From Rhizobium sp. PDO1-076 (GTDB lineage: Bacteria; Pseudomonadota; Alphaproteobacteria; Rhizobiales; Rhizobiaceae): a DNA stretch of 36,330 bases. The DNA lies in assembly GCF_000247475.1 (NCBI RefSeq), contig NZ_AHZC01000321.1:1-36330 (forward strand), written 5' to 3'. The notes under the pieces are model-generated. The model was not told the DNA's origin. It was given only the letters and a program-made list of their open reading frames with translations, and made no database searches. The position numbers were made by a program, and so were the translations under genes. Within the stretch, counting starts at the first letter, position 1. Every line of letters begins with the position of its first letter. Shown here one piece after another: positions 26,637-36,130 of the stretch.

Positions 26637-28904
26637 ATGGTGAGCTTGAGAAAAGCGTCGGTTGCGGACGCCGATGCCGCATTGGCTCATGATCGGCGTG
26701 CATCGTTTGCGCTGCCCGGCCTTTTGGTTGCGAGCGGCGCACTGATCTGCGCCGTCTTTACGTTGCCGATCCTCCTCGGATTGACCCCGATCGAGCCGAC
26801 CTCGCAGGTGCTGGTCGCGTCGGCTGCGGTCAACTCGCTTTTCATCGTCGGTCTGATGTTCCTGATCGGACGGGAAGTCACCCGCCTGTTTCGTGCCCGC
26901 AGCCGTGGTCGGGCTGCAGCCCGGCTGCATGTGCGCATCGTTGCGCTGTTTTCGATCATCGCGATTACGCCGGCGATTCTGGTCGCAATCTTTGCCTCCA
27001 TCACGCTGAATGTCGGCCTGGACCGTTGGTTCTCGCTGCGTACGCAATCGATCGTCTCGTCGTCGATGAACGTGGCGCAGGCTTATATGATGGAAAATGC
27101 CAGCTATCTGCAGGGCCAGACCATTTCCATGGCCAATGACCTGGAGCGCAACCGCTCGCTATTCTATCTCGATCGCACCGGATTCGTTGAACTTTTGACC
27201 CGTCAGGCGCGGGGCCGCGGCATGCTCGGTGCCTTTCTGGTGCGCGAAGACGGCTCGGCGATCACCCAGGCTGACATCCAGACGGAAAAGCCGCTGCCAG
27301 CCATTCCGCGCGATGCGCTGCAGAGCGCATCTGCCGGCCAGCCGACGCTCATCCCGCCCGGTGTCACAAACCTTGTCGGGGCCATTATCCAGCTCGATTC
27401 GATTTCGGGAACCTTCCTCTATACGATCAGGGCGGTGGACCCGAAGGTCATGGCCGCCATGCGGCTGATGGAAGAGAACACGGCCGAATATCAGGCGATG
27501 GAAGATGGCCGCACGACCTTGCAGATCGCTTTTGCCATCCTCTATCTGGGCTTTGCCCTGATCGTGCTGCTCGCCGCCATCTGGACTGCCATTGCGGTGG
27601 CCGACCGCATCGTGCGGCCCATCCGCCTGTTGATCGGCGCCGCCGACAGCATCGCATCCGGCAATCTCAACGTGATCGTGCCGGTCCGCGCCGCAGACGG
27701 CGATGTCGGCAGTCTTTCGCGCACGTTCAACAAGATGATCACCCAGATCCGCACCCAGCGCGACGAGATCCTCGAGGCCAAGGACGAGGTCGATGACCGG
27801 CGTCGGTTCATCGAGGCGGTTCTGTCCGGTGTGACGGCCGCCGTGATCGGCGTCGAGGATGATGGTGTGATCACCATCGTCAACCCGTCGGCCGAATTCT
27901 TCCTGGGTCTGTCGGCGGATCAGCTGATCGGCCAGAAGCTGACGCTGGTTGCGCCGGAGGTGGACCGCGTGCTCGCCGAGGCGGCTGTTCGCCATCGCGG
28001 CGAATATCGCGAACAGATCAACCTGATCCGCGGAGGCAAGGAGCGGACGCTGAATGTGCAGGTCACGCGCGAGGAAACGCGGGGATCTGCCGACAGCTAC
28101 GTGATCACGCTCGATGACTTCACCGATCTGGTCATCGCCCAGCGATCGTCGGCCTGGGCCGACGTTGCGCGCCGCATTGCCCATGAGATCAAGAACCCGC
28201 TGACCCCGATCCAGCTGTCGGCCGAGCGCCTGAAGCGGCGCTATGGCAAGCAGATCGCCGAGGACGACAAGGCTGTCTTCAATCAATGCACCGACACGAT
28301 TGTCCGCCAGGTCGAGGATATCGGCCGGATGGTCGATGAATTCTCCGCATTTGCCCGTATGCCAAAGCCGACCAAGCAACGCACCGATCTGCGCGAGATC
28401 CTGAAAGATGCCGTCTTCCTGCGCGAGATGGGCACCACCGAGATCGATTTTCAACGCGACTTCGGCAATGAAGTGCTCGAAGGCAGCTTCGACGCCCGCA
28501 TGCTCTCGCAGGCCGTCGGCAATATCGTCAAGAATGCCGTCGAGGCCATCGAGGCCGTTCCCGCCGAGGAACTCGGCGCCGGTGGCAAGATCATGGTACG
28601 ATCGTATTTTGATCGTGAACTCGACCGTTTTGCCGTCGATGTGATCGACAACGGCCGCGGCCTGCCGGTGGAGAACCGGCACCGTATTTTGGAACCCTAT
28701 ATGACCATGCGCGAGAAGGGCACCGGCCTCGGTCTCGCCATCGTCAAGAAGATCATTGAAGAGCATGGCGGGCAGCTTGAGCTGCATGACGCACCGGCCG
28801 ATTTCGACCGGGGCAGGGGCGCGATGATCCGCATCATCCTGCCGCGCATCGAGACTGCCGCCATGGAAAGCGATAACGATAAGGAAAAGGTCTATGGCCT
28901 CTGA
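26637..28904 (+). CDS. ntrY: Nitrogen regulation sensor kinase NtrY
   Basis: The 755-residue membrane kinase has hydrophobic segments near 26-48, 60-82 and 100-125, an extracytoplasmic region (about 125-300), a fourth helix near 295-325, a HAMP linker (about 325-380), a PAS domain (about 395-500), the His box [21 protein letters not shown] with His516, and an ATPase domain with NIVKNAVEA, DNGRGLP and GTGLGLAIV. NtrY-NtrX respond to nitrogen and, in some species, redox or respiratory state. A purine-rich GGGGGAAA precedes the ATG. It overlaps ntrX by 11 bp. Confidence 0.97.
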   Translation: MVSLRKASVADADAALAHDRRASFALPGLLVASGALICAVFTLPILLGLTPIEPTSQVLVASAAVNSLFIVGLMFLIGREVTRLFRARSRGRAAARLHVRIVALFSIIAITPAILVAIFASITLNVGLDRWFSLRTQSIVSSSMNVAQAYMMENASYLQGQTISMANDLERNRSLFYLDRTGFVELLTRQARGRGMLGAFLVREDGSAITQADIQTEKPLPAIPRDALQSASAGQPTLIPPGVTNLVGAIIQLDSISGTFLYTIRAVDPKVMAAMRLMEENTAEYQAMEDGRTTLQIAFAILYLGFALIVLLAAIWTAIAVADRIVRPIRLLIGAADSIASGNLNVIVPVRAADGDVGSLSRTFNKMITQIRTQRDEILEAKDEVDDRRRFIEAVLSGVTAAVIGVEDDGVITIVNPSAEFFLGLSADQLIGQKLTLVAPEVDRVLAEAAVRHRGEYREQINLIRGGKERTLNVQVTREETRGSADSYVITLDDFTDLVIAQRSSAWADVARRIAHEIKNPLTPIQLSAERLKRRYGKQIAEDDKAVFNQCTDTIVRQVEDIGRMVDEFSAFARMPKPTKQRTDLREILKDAVFLREMGTTEIDFQRDFGNEVLEGSFDARMLSQAVGNIVKNAVEAIEAVPAEELGAGGKIMVRSYFDRELDRFAVDVIDNGRGLPVENRHRILEPYMTMREKGTGLGLAIVKKIIEEHGGQLELHDAPADFDRGRGAMIRIILPRIETAAMESDNDKEKVYGL

Positions 28905-30258
28905 TATTCTGGTAGTCGATGACGAAGAGGACATTCGCGAGATTGTCTCCGGCATCCTGAGCGACGAAGGCCACGAGACGCGGACGGCGCATGATGCCGA
29001 CAGCGCGCTTGCGGCGATTTCAGATCGTGCACCGCGCCTGATTTTCCTCGATATCTGGATGCAGGGCAGCCGTCTCGACGGACTTTCCCTGCTTGACGAG
29101 ATCAAGGTGCGTCATCCCGATCTGCCGGTGGTGATGATTTCCGGCCATGGCAATATCGAGACGGCCGTTTCGGCGATCAAGCGCGGTGCGTTCGATTTCA
29201 TCGAAAAGCCATTCAAGGCGGATCGCCTGATCCTGATTGCCGAGCGTGCCTTGGAAAACTCCAAGCTCAAGCGCGAGGTCTCCGATCTCAAGCGCCGCAC
29301 CGGTGATGCTGTCGAGCTGATCGGCACCTCGGTCGCCGTCTCGCAACTGCGCCAGACCATCGAGAAGGTCGCGCCAACCAATAGCCGCATCATGATTTTT
29401 GGTGCCTCAGGCTGCGGCAAGGAACTGGTTGCCCGCATGATCCACAAGCGTTCGTCGCGCAGTGGCGGACCGTTCGTGTCGCTGAATGCCGCCGCCATCA
29501 CGCCGGACCGCATGGAAATGGCATTGTTCGGCACCGAAGGCACGCCGGGTCAGCCGCGCCGTATTGGCGCGCTTGAGGAAGCGCATCGCGGCATTCTCTA
29601 CCTCGACGAAATCGGCGAAATGCCGCGCGAGACGCAGAACAAGATTTTGCGTGTTCTGGTCGATCAGCAGTTCGAGCGCGTCGGCGGCTCCAAGCGCGTC
29701 AAGGTCGATGTCCGGATCATATCGTCAAGCGCCTACAACCTTGAGAGCATGATCGCCGAAGGCCGGTTCCGCGAAGACCTGTTCCACCGGCTTGCCGTTG
29801 TTCCGATAAAGGTTCCGGCGCTTGCCGAGCGGCGAGAGGATATCCCGTTCCTGGTCGATATGTTCATGCGGCAGATTTCCGAGCAGGCGGGTATCCGCCA
29901 GCGCAAGATTGGCGAAGACGCCATGGCCGTGCTGCAGGCAAACGACTGGCCAGGCAATATTCGCCAGTTGCGCAACAATATCGAGCGACTGATGATCCTC
30001 GCCCGCGGTGACGCGCCGGAAACCGCAATCACTGCGGAAATGTTGCCGCAGGACCTGTCCGACATGCTGCCGAAGGTGTCTGCCAGCAATGACACCCACA
30101 TCATGACCCTGCCTTTGCGTGAGGCGCGCGAAATGTTCGAGCGCGATTACCTGATTGCCCAGATCAATCGTTTTGGCGGCAATATCTCGCGCACCGCGGA
30201 ATTCGTCGGCATGGAGCGCTCGGCCCTCCATCGCAAACTGAAATCCCTTGGCGTATAA
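28894..30258 (+). CDS. ntrX: Nitrogen regulation response regulator NtrX
   Basis: A 454-residue NtrC-family regulator with a receiver (phospho-Asp53 in LIFLDIWMQ), a AAA+ domain and a Fis-type HTH (GGNISRTAEFVGMERSALHRKL). The Walker A reads GASGCGKE rather than GESGTGKE, and the region where NtrC has GAFTGA reads FGTEGTPGQPRRIGAL, so no sigma-54 contact loop is visible. This matches the known NtrX family, many members of which act without sigma-54. It is cotranscribed with ntrY (11-bp overlap) and followed by trkA. Confidence 0.97.
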   Translation: MASDILVVDDEEDIREIVSGILSDEGHETRTAHDADSALAAISDRAPRLIFLDIWMQGSRLDGLSLLDEIKVRHPDLPVVMISGHGNIETAVSAIKRGAFDFIEKPFKADRLILIAERALENSKLKREVSDLKRRTGDAVELIGTSVAVSQLRQTIEKVAPTNSRIMIFGASGCGKELVARMIHKRSSRSGGPFVSLNAAAITPDRMEMALFGTEGTPGQPRRIGALEEAHRGILYLDEIGEMPRETQNKILRVLVDQQFERVGGSKRVKVDVRIISSSAYNLESMIAEGRFREDLFHRLAVVPIKVPALAERREDIPFLVDMFMRQISEQAGIRQRKIGEDAMAVLQANDWPGNIRQLRNNIERLMILARGDAPETAITAEMLPQDLSDMLPKVSASNDTHIMTLPLREAREMFERDYLIAQINRFGGNISRTAEFVGMERSALHRKLKSLGV

Positions 30259-30309
30259 CTGAGTCTGGCAGTGCCGGGCGATTGAGCCGGCCGGCCGGGA
30301 AAGGCATTC

Positions 30310-31686
30310 ATGAAGGTCATCATTTGTGGCGCAGGTCAGGTTGGCTACGGCATCGCCGAGCGCCTGTCCCAGGAAGACAACGATGTGTCGGTCATCGACA
30401 CGTCTGCATCGCTCGTTAGCCACATCACCGAGACGCTGGACGTGCGCGGCTATGTCGGCCATGGCGCGCATCCCGACGTTCTGGCCAAGGCTGGCGCTGA
30501 TCAGGCCGACATGCTGATCGCCGTCACGCTTTACGATGAAATCAACATGACCGCCTGTCAGGTGGCCCATTCTCTGTTCAACGTGCCGACGAAAATTGCC
30601 CGTATCCGGTCGCAGAACTACCTGCGTCCGGAATATTCCGATCTGTTTTCCCGCGACAACCTGCCGATCGACGTGACGATCTCGCCCGAGATCGAAGTCG
30701 GCAAGATGGTTCTGCGCCGCATTTCGTTTCCCGGTGCGACCGATATCGTCCGCTTCGCCGACGACAACATTGCCATGCTGGCGATCGAATGCATGGAGGA
30801 TTGCCCGGTTGTCGATACGCCGCTGCATCAGCTCAGCGAGCTTTTCCCCGACCTGATGGCAACCGTCGCGGCCATCTATCGCAATGGCAAGCTGATGGTC
30901 ACCCGCTCCGAGGATCACCTCCTGGTCGGCGATCTGGCCTATGTGATCTGCCAGCGCGACCACGCGCGGCGCACACTCGGGTTGTTTGGTCATGAGGAGC
31001 AGGAGGCTGCCCGCATTGTCATCGCCGGCGGCGGCAATATCGGCCACTATGTCGCTCGCACCATTGAAGAAATGCAACCGAAGACCCGCATCAAGATCAT
31101 CGAAAGCGATCGGGAACGCGCCATATCGGTGTCCGATCAATTGCGCGAAAGCATCGTCCTGCATGGCTCGGCGCTCGATCAGCATATCCTGCAGCAGGCC
31201 GACATTCAGGATGCCGACCTGATGATCACGCTGACCAACAACGACCAGACCAATATTTTGAGCGCGGCTATGGCCAAGCGCCTGGGCTGCAAGTCGGGCA
31301 TGGCGCTGATCAACAGCCCGTCTTTCCACGATCTTGCTGCATCGATCGGCATCGACGCCTATATCAACCCGCGCGCGGTGACGATTTCCCGTGTTTTGCA
31401 ACATGTTCGCAAGGGCCGCATTCTCGCGGTCTACGCGGTACAAAAGGGCACGGCCGAAGTCATCGAGGCCGAAGCGCTGGAGACATCGCCGCTCGTCGGG
31501 CGTCCGTTCCGCGACCTGGAGCTGCCGGCCGGCCTGCGCATCGGTGCGATCTACCGCGATAAGACCGTGATCCGTCCGAATGGCGACACCAAGATCAAGG
31601 CCAAGGACCGTGTCGTGATCTTCGCGACCGCGGCTGCTGTGCGTCATGTCGAGCAGATGTTCCGCGTCTCGATCCAGTATTTCTAA
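30310..31686 (+). CDS. trkA: Trk potassium uptake system NAD-binding protein TrkA
   Basis: A 458-residue peripheral membrane protein regulating TrkH-type K+ channels. It contains two RCK (TrkA_N) modules with NAD motifs ICGAGQVGYGIAE (4-16) and IAGGGNIGHYVAR (about 238-250), each followed by a TrkA_C domain. A TrkH partner is not in the window. It follows ntrX by 51 bp in the same orientation, an arrangement conserved in rhizobia; the intergenic stretch contains a CCGG-repeat palindrome at 30287-30298 but no T-run. Confidence 0.96.
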   Translation: MKVIICGAGQVGYGIAERLSQEDNDVSVIDTSASLVSHITETLDVRGYVGHGAHPDVLAKAGADQADMLIAVTLYDEINMTACQVAHSLFNVPTKIARIRSQNYLRPEYSDLFSRDNLPIDVTISPEIEVGKMVLRRISFPGATDIVRFADDNIAMLAIECMEDCPVVDTPLHQLSELFPDLMATVAAIYRNGKLMVTRSEDHLLVGDLAYVICQRDHARRTLGLFGHEEQEAARIVIAGGGNIGHYVARTIEEMQPKTRIKIIESDRERAISVSDQLRESIVLHGSALDQHILQQADIQDADLMITLTNNDQTNILSAAMAKRLGCKSGMALINSPSFHDLAASIGIDAYINPRAVTISRVLQHVRKGRILAVYAVQKGTAEVIEAEALETSPLVGRPFRDLELPAGLRIGAIYRDKTVIRPNGDTKIKAKDRVVIFATAAAVRHVEQMFRVSIQYF

Positions 31687-31704
31687 CCGACAGGTCCAAT
31701 CCCA

Positions 31705-32568
31705 ATGCCGAGAATTGCCTATGTGAATGGTCGTTATGTGGCGCATGACGATGCCGCCGTTCATATCGAGGATCGTGGCTATCAGTTCGCTGATGGCGTC
31801 TACGAAGTTTGCGAAATCCGCCATGGTATGATTGTCGATCTGACCCGGCATCTCGATCGGCTTGACCGCTCACTGGGCGAGCTTCAGATGAAAAGCCCGA
31901 TGAGCCGCAGGGCGCTGACCCAGATCATTCGCGAAGTCGCCCGCCGCAACCGGGTGAAAAACGGCTTGTTTTATCTGCAAGTTACCCGTGGCATTGCCCG
32001 CCGCGATCATGTCTTCCCGTCGGCAGACACCACGCCTTCGCTGGTCATCACCGCGAAAATCACCGATCCGAGAGTGATTGCAGCCAAGAACGAAAAGGGT
32101 CTCAAGGCGATCACCCTGCCGGACAATCGCTGGGACCGCGTCGATATCAAGACGGTCGGCTTGCTGCCAAATGTCATGGCGCGGCAGCTTGCCAAGGAGG
32201 CTGGCGCTCAAGAGGCGATCTATATCGATGGGCGCGGCATGGTGACTGAAGGCGCCGCCACCAATGTCTGGATTGTGGATGCAAATGGCGTTCTGGTCAC
32301 GAGGCCAGCCGAACACGGAATTTTGCGCGGCATCACCCGCACCGGACTGATGGATGTCACCGCTCTTCTCCGCATTCCGGTTGCAGAGCGAGAATTTTCC
32401 CGCGACGAATTGCTGTCGGCACGCGAAGTGTTCATCACGGCAGCAACCAGCATCTGCTTCCCGATCGTCGAAATCGATGGTCAAACGATCGGAAACGGTC
32501 ATCCGGGATCGGTTTCCGACAAGATCCGATCCGCCTTTTTCGACGTTGCGGAGAAGACGGCGATTTGA
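31705..32568 (+). CDS. dat: D-amino-acid transaminase (class IV, PLP-dependent)
   Basis: The 287-residue fold-type IV aminotransferase has VEDRG-like IEDRGYQFADGVYE at 21-34, the PLP Lys149 in DIKTVGLLPNVMAR, EAIYIDGRGMVTEGAATNVW and the phosphate-binding GITRTGLMDV. The first motif fits D-amino-acid transaminase better than branched-chain IlvE or PabC. It interconverts D-alanine and D-glutamate, precursors of peptidoglycan. It lies 18 nt after trkA and 109 bp before hfq. Confidence 0.9.
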   Translation: MPRIAYVNGRYVAHDDAAVHIEDRGYQFADGVYEVCEIRHGMIVDLTRHLDRLDRSLGELQMKSPMSRRALTQIIREVARRNRVKNGLFYLQVTRGIARRDHVFPSADTTPSLVITAKITDPRVIAAKNEKGLKAITLPDNRWDRVDIKTVGLLPNVMARQLAKEAGAQEAIYIDGRGMVTEGAATNVWIVDANGVLVTRPAEHGILRGITRTGLMDVTALLRIPVAEREFSRDELLSAREVFITAATSICFPIVEIDGQTIGNGHPGSVSDKIRSAFFDVAEKTAI

Positions 32569-32677
32569 TACCAAGTTTTGCTGGTGAAGGGGCGAGGGGG
32601 CCATTTCCCGCGACCTGACCAGCGATAACAATAATCACACCGGCCAAAAGGTCGGCAAGAAAGAAAGAAGCGGCGCC

Positions 32678-32929
32678 ATGGCGGAACGTTCTCAGAACCT
32701 GCAGGATCTTTTCCTCAACACAGTCCGTAAGCAGAAAATCTCGCTGACCATCTTCCTGATCAACGGCGTGAAGCTGACAGGTGTTGTGACATCCTTCGAC
32801 AATTTCTGCGTTCTCCTGCGTCGCGACGGGCATTCCCAGCTCGTCTACAAACACGCCATCTCGACCATCATGCCGGGCCAGCCGATGCAGATGTTCGAGA
32901 GCGAAGACAACGCTTCCGGACAGGACTGA
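32678..32929 (+). CDS. hfq: RNA chaperone Hfq
   Basis: The 83-residue Sm-like protein has [27 protein letters not shown] and the Sm2 motif YKHAIST. It forms hexamers that pair small RNAs with mRNAs; in rhizobia it also affects nif and NtrC-regulated genes. The ribosome site is a purine-rich GAAAGAAG. A short hairpin (CCGGCC-AAAA-GGTCGG, 32640-32655) sits about 22 nt upstream of the ATG and could matter for autoregulation. hflX follows, as in most proteobacteria. Confidence 0.98.
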   Translation: MAERSQNLQDLFLNTVRKQKISLTIFLINGVKLTGVVTSFDNFCVLLRRDGHSQLVYKHAISTIMPGQPMQMFESEDNASGQD

Positions 32930-32996
32930 GATCATCACAAATCGCGACACCAAGAACGAATCGATCATCCCGGAAGGCGAAAAGCGTCGGGATGAC

Positions 32997-34331
32997 ATGC
33001 GGGCGGTTGTGCTCGTGCCTGTCCTGAAGCATGGCCGCCAGCCGGTCCTGCCGGAAGGCCCGCCGCCGGCTCCCAGTCGTTCGAACGAAGCCCGCCTTGA
33101 AGAAGCGATGGGCCTTGCGCGCGCCATCGACCTCACGATTGCCGCCGGTATGATCGTTCCGGTCAATCAGCCCCGCCCGGCAACCTTGCTTGGCTCGGGC
33201 AAGATTGAGGAAGTCACGGCCATGCTCGACGAGCGCGATGCCGGTCTGGTCATCGTCGATCATCCGCTGACCCCGGTCCAGCAACGCAATCTCGAAAAGG
33301 AATGGAACGCCAAGGTCATCGACCGCACCGGCCTCATTCTCGAAATCTTCGGCCGCCGTGCCTCCACCAAGGAAGGCACGCTGCAGGTTGAACTTGCGCA
33401 TCTGAACTACCAGAAGGGCCGTCTGGTCCGCAGCTGGACCCACCTGGAACGCCAGCGCGGTGGCGCGGGTTTCATGGGTGGTCCGGGCGAAACCCAGATC
33501 GAAGCCGACCGTCGCATGCTGCAGGACCGCATCGTCAAGCTCGAAAAAGAGCTGGAACAGGTCGTGCGCACCCGTCAGCTTCACCGGGCCAAGCGTCGCA
33601 AGGTTCCGCATCCGATTGTCGCTCTGGTCGGCTACACCAATGCCGGCAAGTCGACCTTGTTCAATCGCATCACCGGCGCAGGCGTGCTTGCCGAAGACAT
33701 GCTGTTTGCCACGCTTGATCCGACCCTGCGCCGAATGAAGCTGCCGCATGGCCGCACGGTCATCCTCTCCGACACGGTCGGCTTCATTTCCAATCTTCCG
33801 ACCCATCTGGTCGCTGCCTTCCGCGCGACGCTGGAAGAGGTTCTGGAAGCAGATCTGATCCTGCATGTGCGCGACATGGCCGATCCGGACAATGGTGCCC
33901 AGTCGGCCGATGTGCTGCGCATCCTCGACGATCTCGGCATTGACGAGAAGGAGCGCTCCGAGCGCATCATCGAGATCTGGAACAAGATCGACCGGCTCGA
34001 TCCGGAAACCCACGATGCCATCATGCAGAAGGCCAAGGGCCGTGAAAACGTCATGTCCGTCTCGGCAATCACTGGCGAAGGGGTCGACAGGCTCCTCGAT
34101 GTTATCTCGCAACGTCTCTCGGGCGTCCTGACAGAGGCGACGATCACCATTCCCGCCGACAAACACGCGCTGATCTCCTGGGCTTATGAAAATGCCGTCG
34201 TCACCGGCCGCGAGGACCATGAGGACGGTTCCGTCAGTCTTGACGTGCGCCTGACCGAACGGCAGGCCGACGAAATGGAGCGCAAGCTGGGAAGCGGCCA
34301 GAAGCCGGACAAGGAAGACTGGGAGCGGTAA
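32997..34331 (+). CDS. hflX: Ribosome-associated GTPase HflX
   Basis: A 444-residue GTPase that splits stalled ribosomes under stress. It has an N-terminal HflX domain (LGSGKIEEV), a middle coiled coil (MLQDRIVKLEKELEQV), the G-domain with G1 GYTNAGKST at 212-220, G3 DTVGF, and G4 NKID, and a C-terminal domain. The region upstream of ATG 32997 stays open and looks coding (about 24 codons back to the hfq stop, including a charged ESIIPEGEKRRDD stretch), but has no standard start codon, so the true start may be upstream. The ribosome site before the ATG is weak. Confidence 0.95.
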   Translation: MRAVVLVPVLKHGRQPVLPEGPPPAPSRSNEARLEEAMGLARAIDLTIAAGMIVPVNQPRPATLLGSGKIEEVTAMLDERDAGLVIVDHPLTPVQQRNLEKEWNAKVIDRTGLILEIFGRRASTKEGTLQVELAHLNYQKGRLVRSWTHLERQRGGAGFMGGPGETQIEADRRMLQDRIVKLEKELEQVVRTRQLHRAKRRKVPHPIVALVGYTNAGKSTLFNRITGAGVLAEDMLFATLDPTLRRMKLPHGRTVILSDTVGFISNLPTHLVAAFRATLEEVLEADLILHVRDMADPDNGAQSADVLRILDDLGIDEKERSERIIEIWNKIDRLDPETHDAIMQKAKGRENVMSVSAITGEGVDRLLDVISQRLSGVLTEATITIPADKHALISWAYENAVVTGREDHEDGSVSLDVRLTERQADEMERKLGSGQKPDKEDWER

Positions 34332-34417
34332 CGCTTCCGGTCATCTGACTTTGCCGCCGGGAGGGAGCCGAGCCTGCAATCTCGGCCTTGGCCACGGACG
34401 TCAAGGGCCTCGCCCTC

Positions 34418-35251
34418 TCAAGCGAGCCGGCGCTCGATCTGCTTTGCCGCCTGCCAGAGTTCTTCCATCCGCTCCAGCGTTGCCGCCTTCAGATCCTCAC
34501 CGTTTGCATGAAGTTCTGTCTCTATATGATTGAAGCGGCGGCGAAATTTTGAATTCGTGCCGCGCAGCGCCTGCTCGGGCTCCGCGCCGACATGCCGACC
34601 GATATTGACCAGCGCGAAGATCAGGTCGCCAAGTTCGTCCGAGATCCTGTCCTGCTGACCGGCCTTCAGCGCCTCGCGCAATTCACCGATTTCCTCTTCG
34701 ATCTTGTCGAGGATCGGTTCGGCCTCGGACCAGTCGAATCCCACCTTGGCCGCCTGTTCCTGCAGTTTCAGCGCTTCGGTCAATGCCGGAAAGCTTCGCT
34801 GCACGCCGCCGAGATGGCCTTGCTTGAAATCTGCGCTGGCGCCGTTATTCGCCCGCCGTTCGGCGCGCTCCTGCTTCTCCTGGCGCTTGATCGCATCCCA
34901 TTGCAGCTTCACCGTCTCCGGCGTGTCTGCGTCGGAACGGGCGAAGACATGCGGGTGCCGCCGGATCATCTTGGTGGTGATCGCAGTGACCACGTCGCCG
35001 AAGTTGAACAGCCCCGCCTCTTCGGCGATCTGGGCATGGAACACCACCTGCAGCAGAAGATCGCCGAGTTCGTCGCACAGATCGTCCGGATCGTTGCGCT
35101 CGATCGCGTCGGCCACTTCATAGGCTTCCTCGATCGTATAGGGTTTGATCGTCTCGAAGGTCTGGACGATGTCCCAGGGGCAGCCGGTCTCAGGATTGCG
35201 CAGTGCCGCCATGATCTCGAGCAGGCGGGTTATGTCGGTCGAAGCTTCCAT
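34418..35251 (-). CDS. mazG: Nucleoside triphosphate pyrophosphohydrolase MazG
   Basis: The 277-residue enzyme hydrolyses canonical and aberrant NTPs to NMP and pyrophosphate. It has the N-terminal GCPWD and PYTIEEAYEV, and two MazG helical modules with EEAYEV...DELGDLL (about 40-66) and EEEIGEL...DELGDLIFA (about 183-215), the EExxE/ExxD metal-binding pattern. It is convergent with hflX across an 86-bp gap, and lies 23 bp downstream of the deaminase gene on the same strand, forming a likely nucleotide-sanitising pair. Confidence 0.96.
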   Translation of the reverse strand: MEASTDITRLLEIMAALRNPETGCPWDIVQTFETIKPYTIEEAYEVADAIERNDPDDLCDELGDLLLQVVFHAQIAEEAGLFNFGDVVTAITTKMIRRHPHVFARSDADTPETVKLQWDAIKRQEKQERAERRANNGASADFKQGHLGGVQRSFPALTEALKLQEQAAKVGFDWSEAEPILDKIEEEIGELREALKAGQQDRISDELGDLIFALVNIGRHVGAEPEQALRGTNSKFRRRFNHIETELHANGEDLKAATLERMEELWQAAKQIERRLA

Positions 35252-35274
35252 GATCTGTTCTGTGTCTCGCTGGC

Positions 35275-35862
35275 TCAGTTGAGCGGAATTTCGTTGTCGC
35301 CCTTGGTGGCCTGATAGGTGTCAGACAGCCGGTCATAGGCGGCGCGTATCCGGCTCACCTGCTCGAACAAAGCCGGGCGCTCGGTATCGTCTGCAGACGC
35401 CACCATCTCGATCATTGCATGGCTGAGCCAGAAGGCGTTCTGCCGTCGGTAGCCGCCAGGTTCCAATCCGAACACCTCCTTGAGGATCTTGAGGTCGTGC
35501 GGAATCGCAAACGCGTCGCGGCTGTCTTCATGGCTGAAGAAGTAATAGAAATTGTCGAACCCGGCCCAGGTGATAGCCGACATGCACATGGTGCAGGGTT
35601 CGTGCGTCGAGAGAAAAATCAGATCCTTGGTGTTGGGTCGCTCGCCCAACTCGTAGAAGCGCTTGAGCGTATGAACCTCTCCGTGCCAGAGCGGGTTCTC
35701 CAATTCGTTATTCGTCTCGGCAACCACCAGCGACAGATCGGATTTGCGCAGGACCGCGGCGCCAAACACCTTGTTGCCCAAGGCAACGCCTTTGCCGGTC
35801 AGCGGCAGGATGTCATTCTCGATCACGTCGAGAAGGCGTTTGGTGATGGCGAGTGTCGTCAA
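35275..35862 (-). CDS. Nucleoside/base deaminase (cytidine-deaminase fold)
   Basis: A 195-residue zinc deaminase with the HGE motif (H60, E62) in WHGEVHTLK and the zinc-binding PCTMC (C90, C93) in STHEPCTMCMS. Length and the FYYFFSH aromatic stretch are consistent with the nucleoside deaminase / guanine-deaminase-like group rather than tRNA adenosine deaminase TadA. The substrate is not determinable from sequence alone. It shares a strand with mazG 23 bp downstream. Confidence 0.85.
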   Translation of the reverse strand: MTTLAITKRLLDVIENDILPLTGKGVALGNKVFGAAVLRKSDLSLVVAETNNELENPLWHGEVHTLKRFYELGERPNTKDLIFLSTHEPCTMCMSAITWAGFDNFYYFFSHEDSRDAFAIPHDLKILKEVFGLEPGGYRRQNAFWLSHAMIEMVASADDTERPALFEQVSRIRAAYDRLSDTYQATKGDNEIPLN

Positions 35863-36130
35863 AGTCGTGCCTCCGGTCTATCTAGCCCTGCAATCATATC
35901 GGCCCAACCGGCGACGCCGAAAGCAAAATGATTGTTCGTCTCCAGTTTTCTGCGATCGGAATCGACTTTTGTCCATGGAAATCGCGGTTTCCACCGCTTC
36001 TGGTGAGTTTTGCTCGCAATGGCGAAAAGCCTAGTAAAGAAATACCTGCGGGCTGCGGGGAGCGGATTTATCTTTCTTCAAATGCTGGCCGCAAAAGGTG
36101 ATAGTGCAGCCCACTGGAATTGGGTTGACC

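Noticed and set aside
27159..29105. A 648-codon minus-strand frame opposite ntrY
   Set aside because: Same artefact; ntrY is certain on the plus strand.
29725..31851. A 708-codon minus-strand frame opposite ntrX and trkA
   Set aside because: Antisense shadow of high-GC coding sequence; no recognisable domain in the translation.
32868..34220. A 450-codon minus-strand frame opposite hflX
   Set aside because: Antisense shadow without domain or ribosome site.
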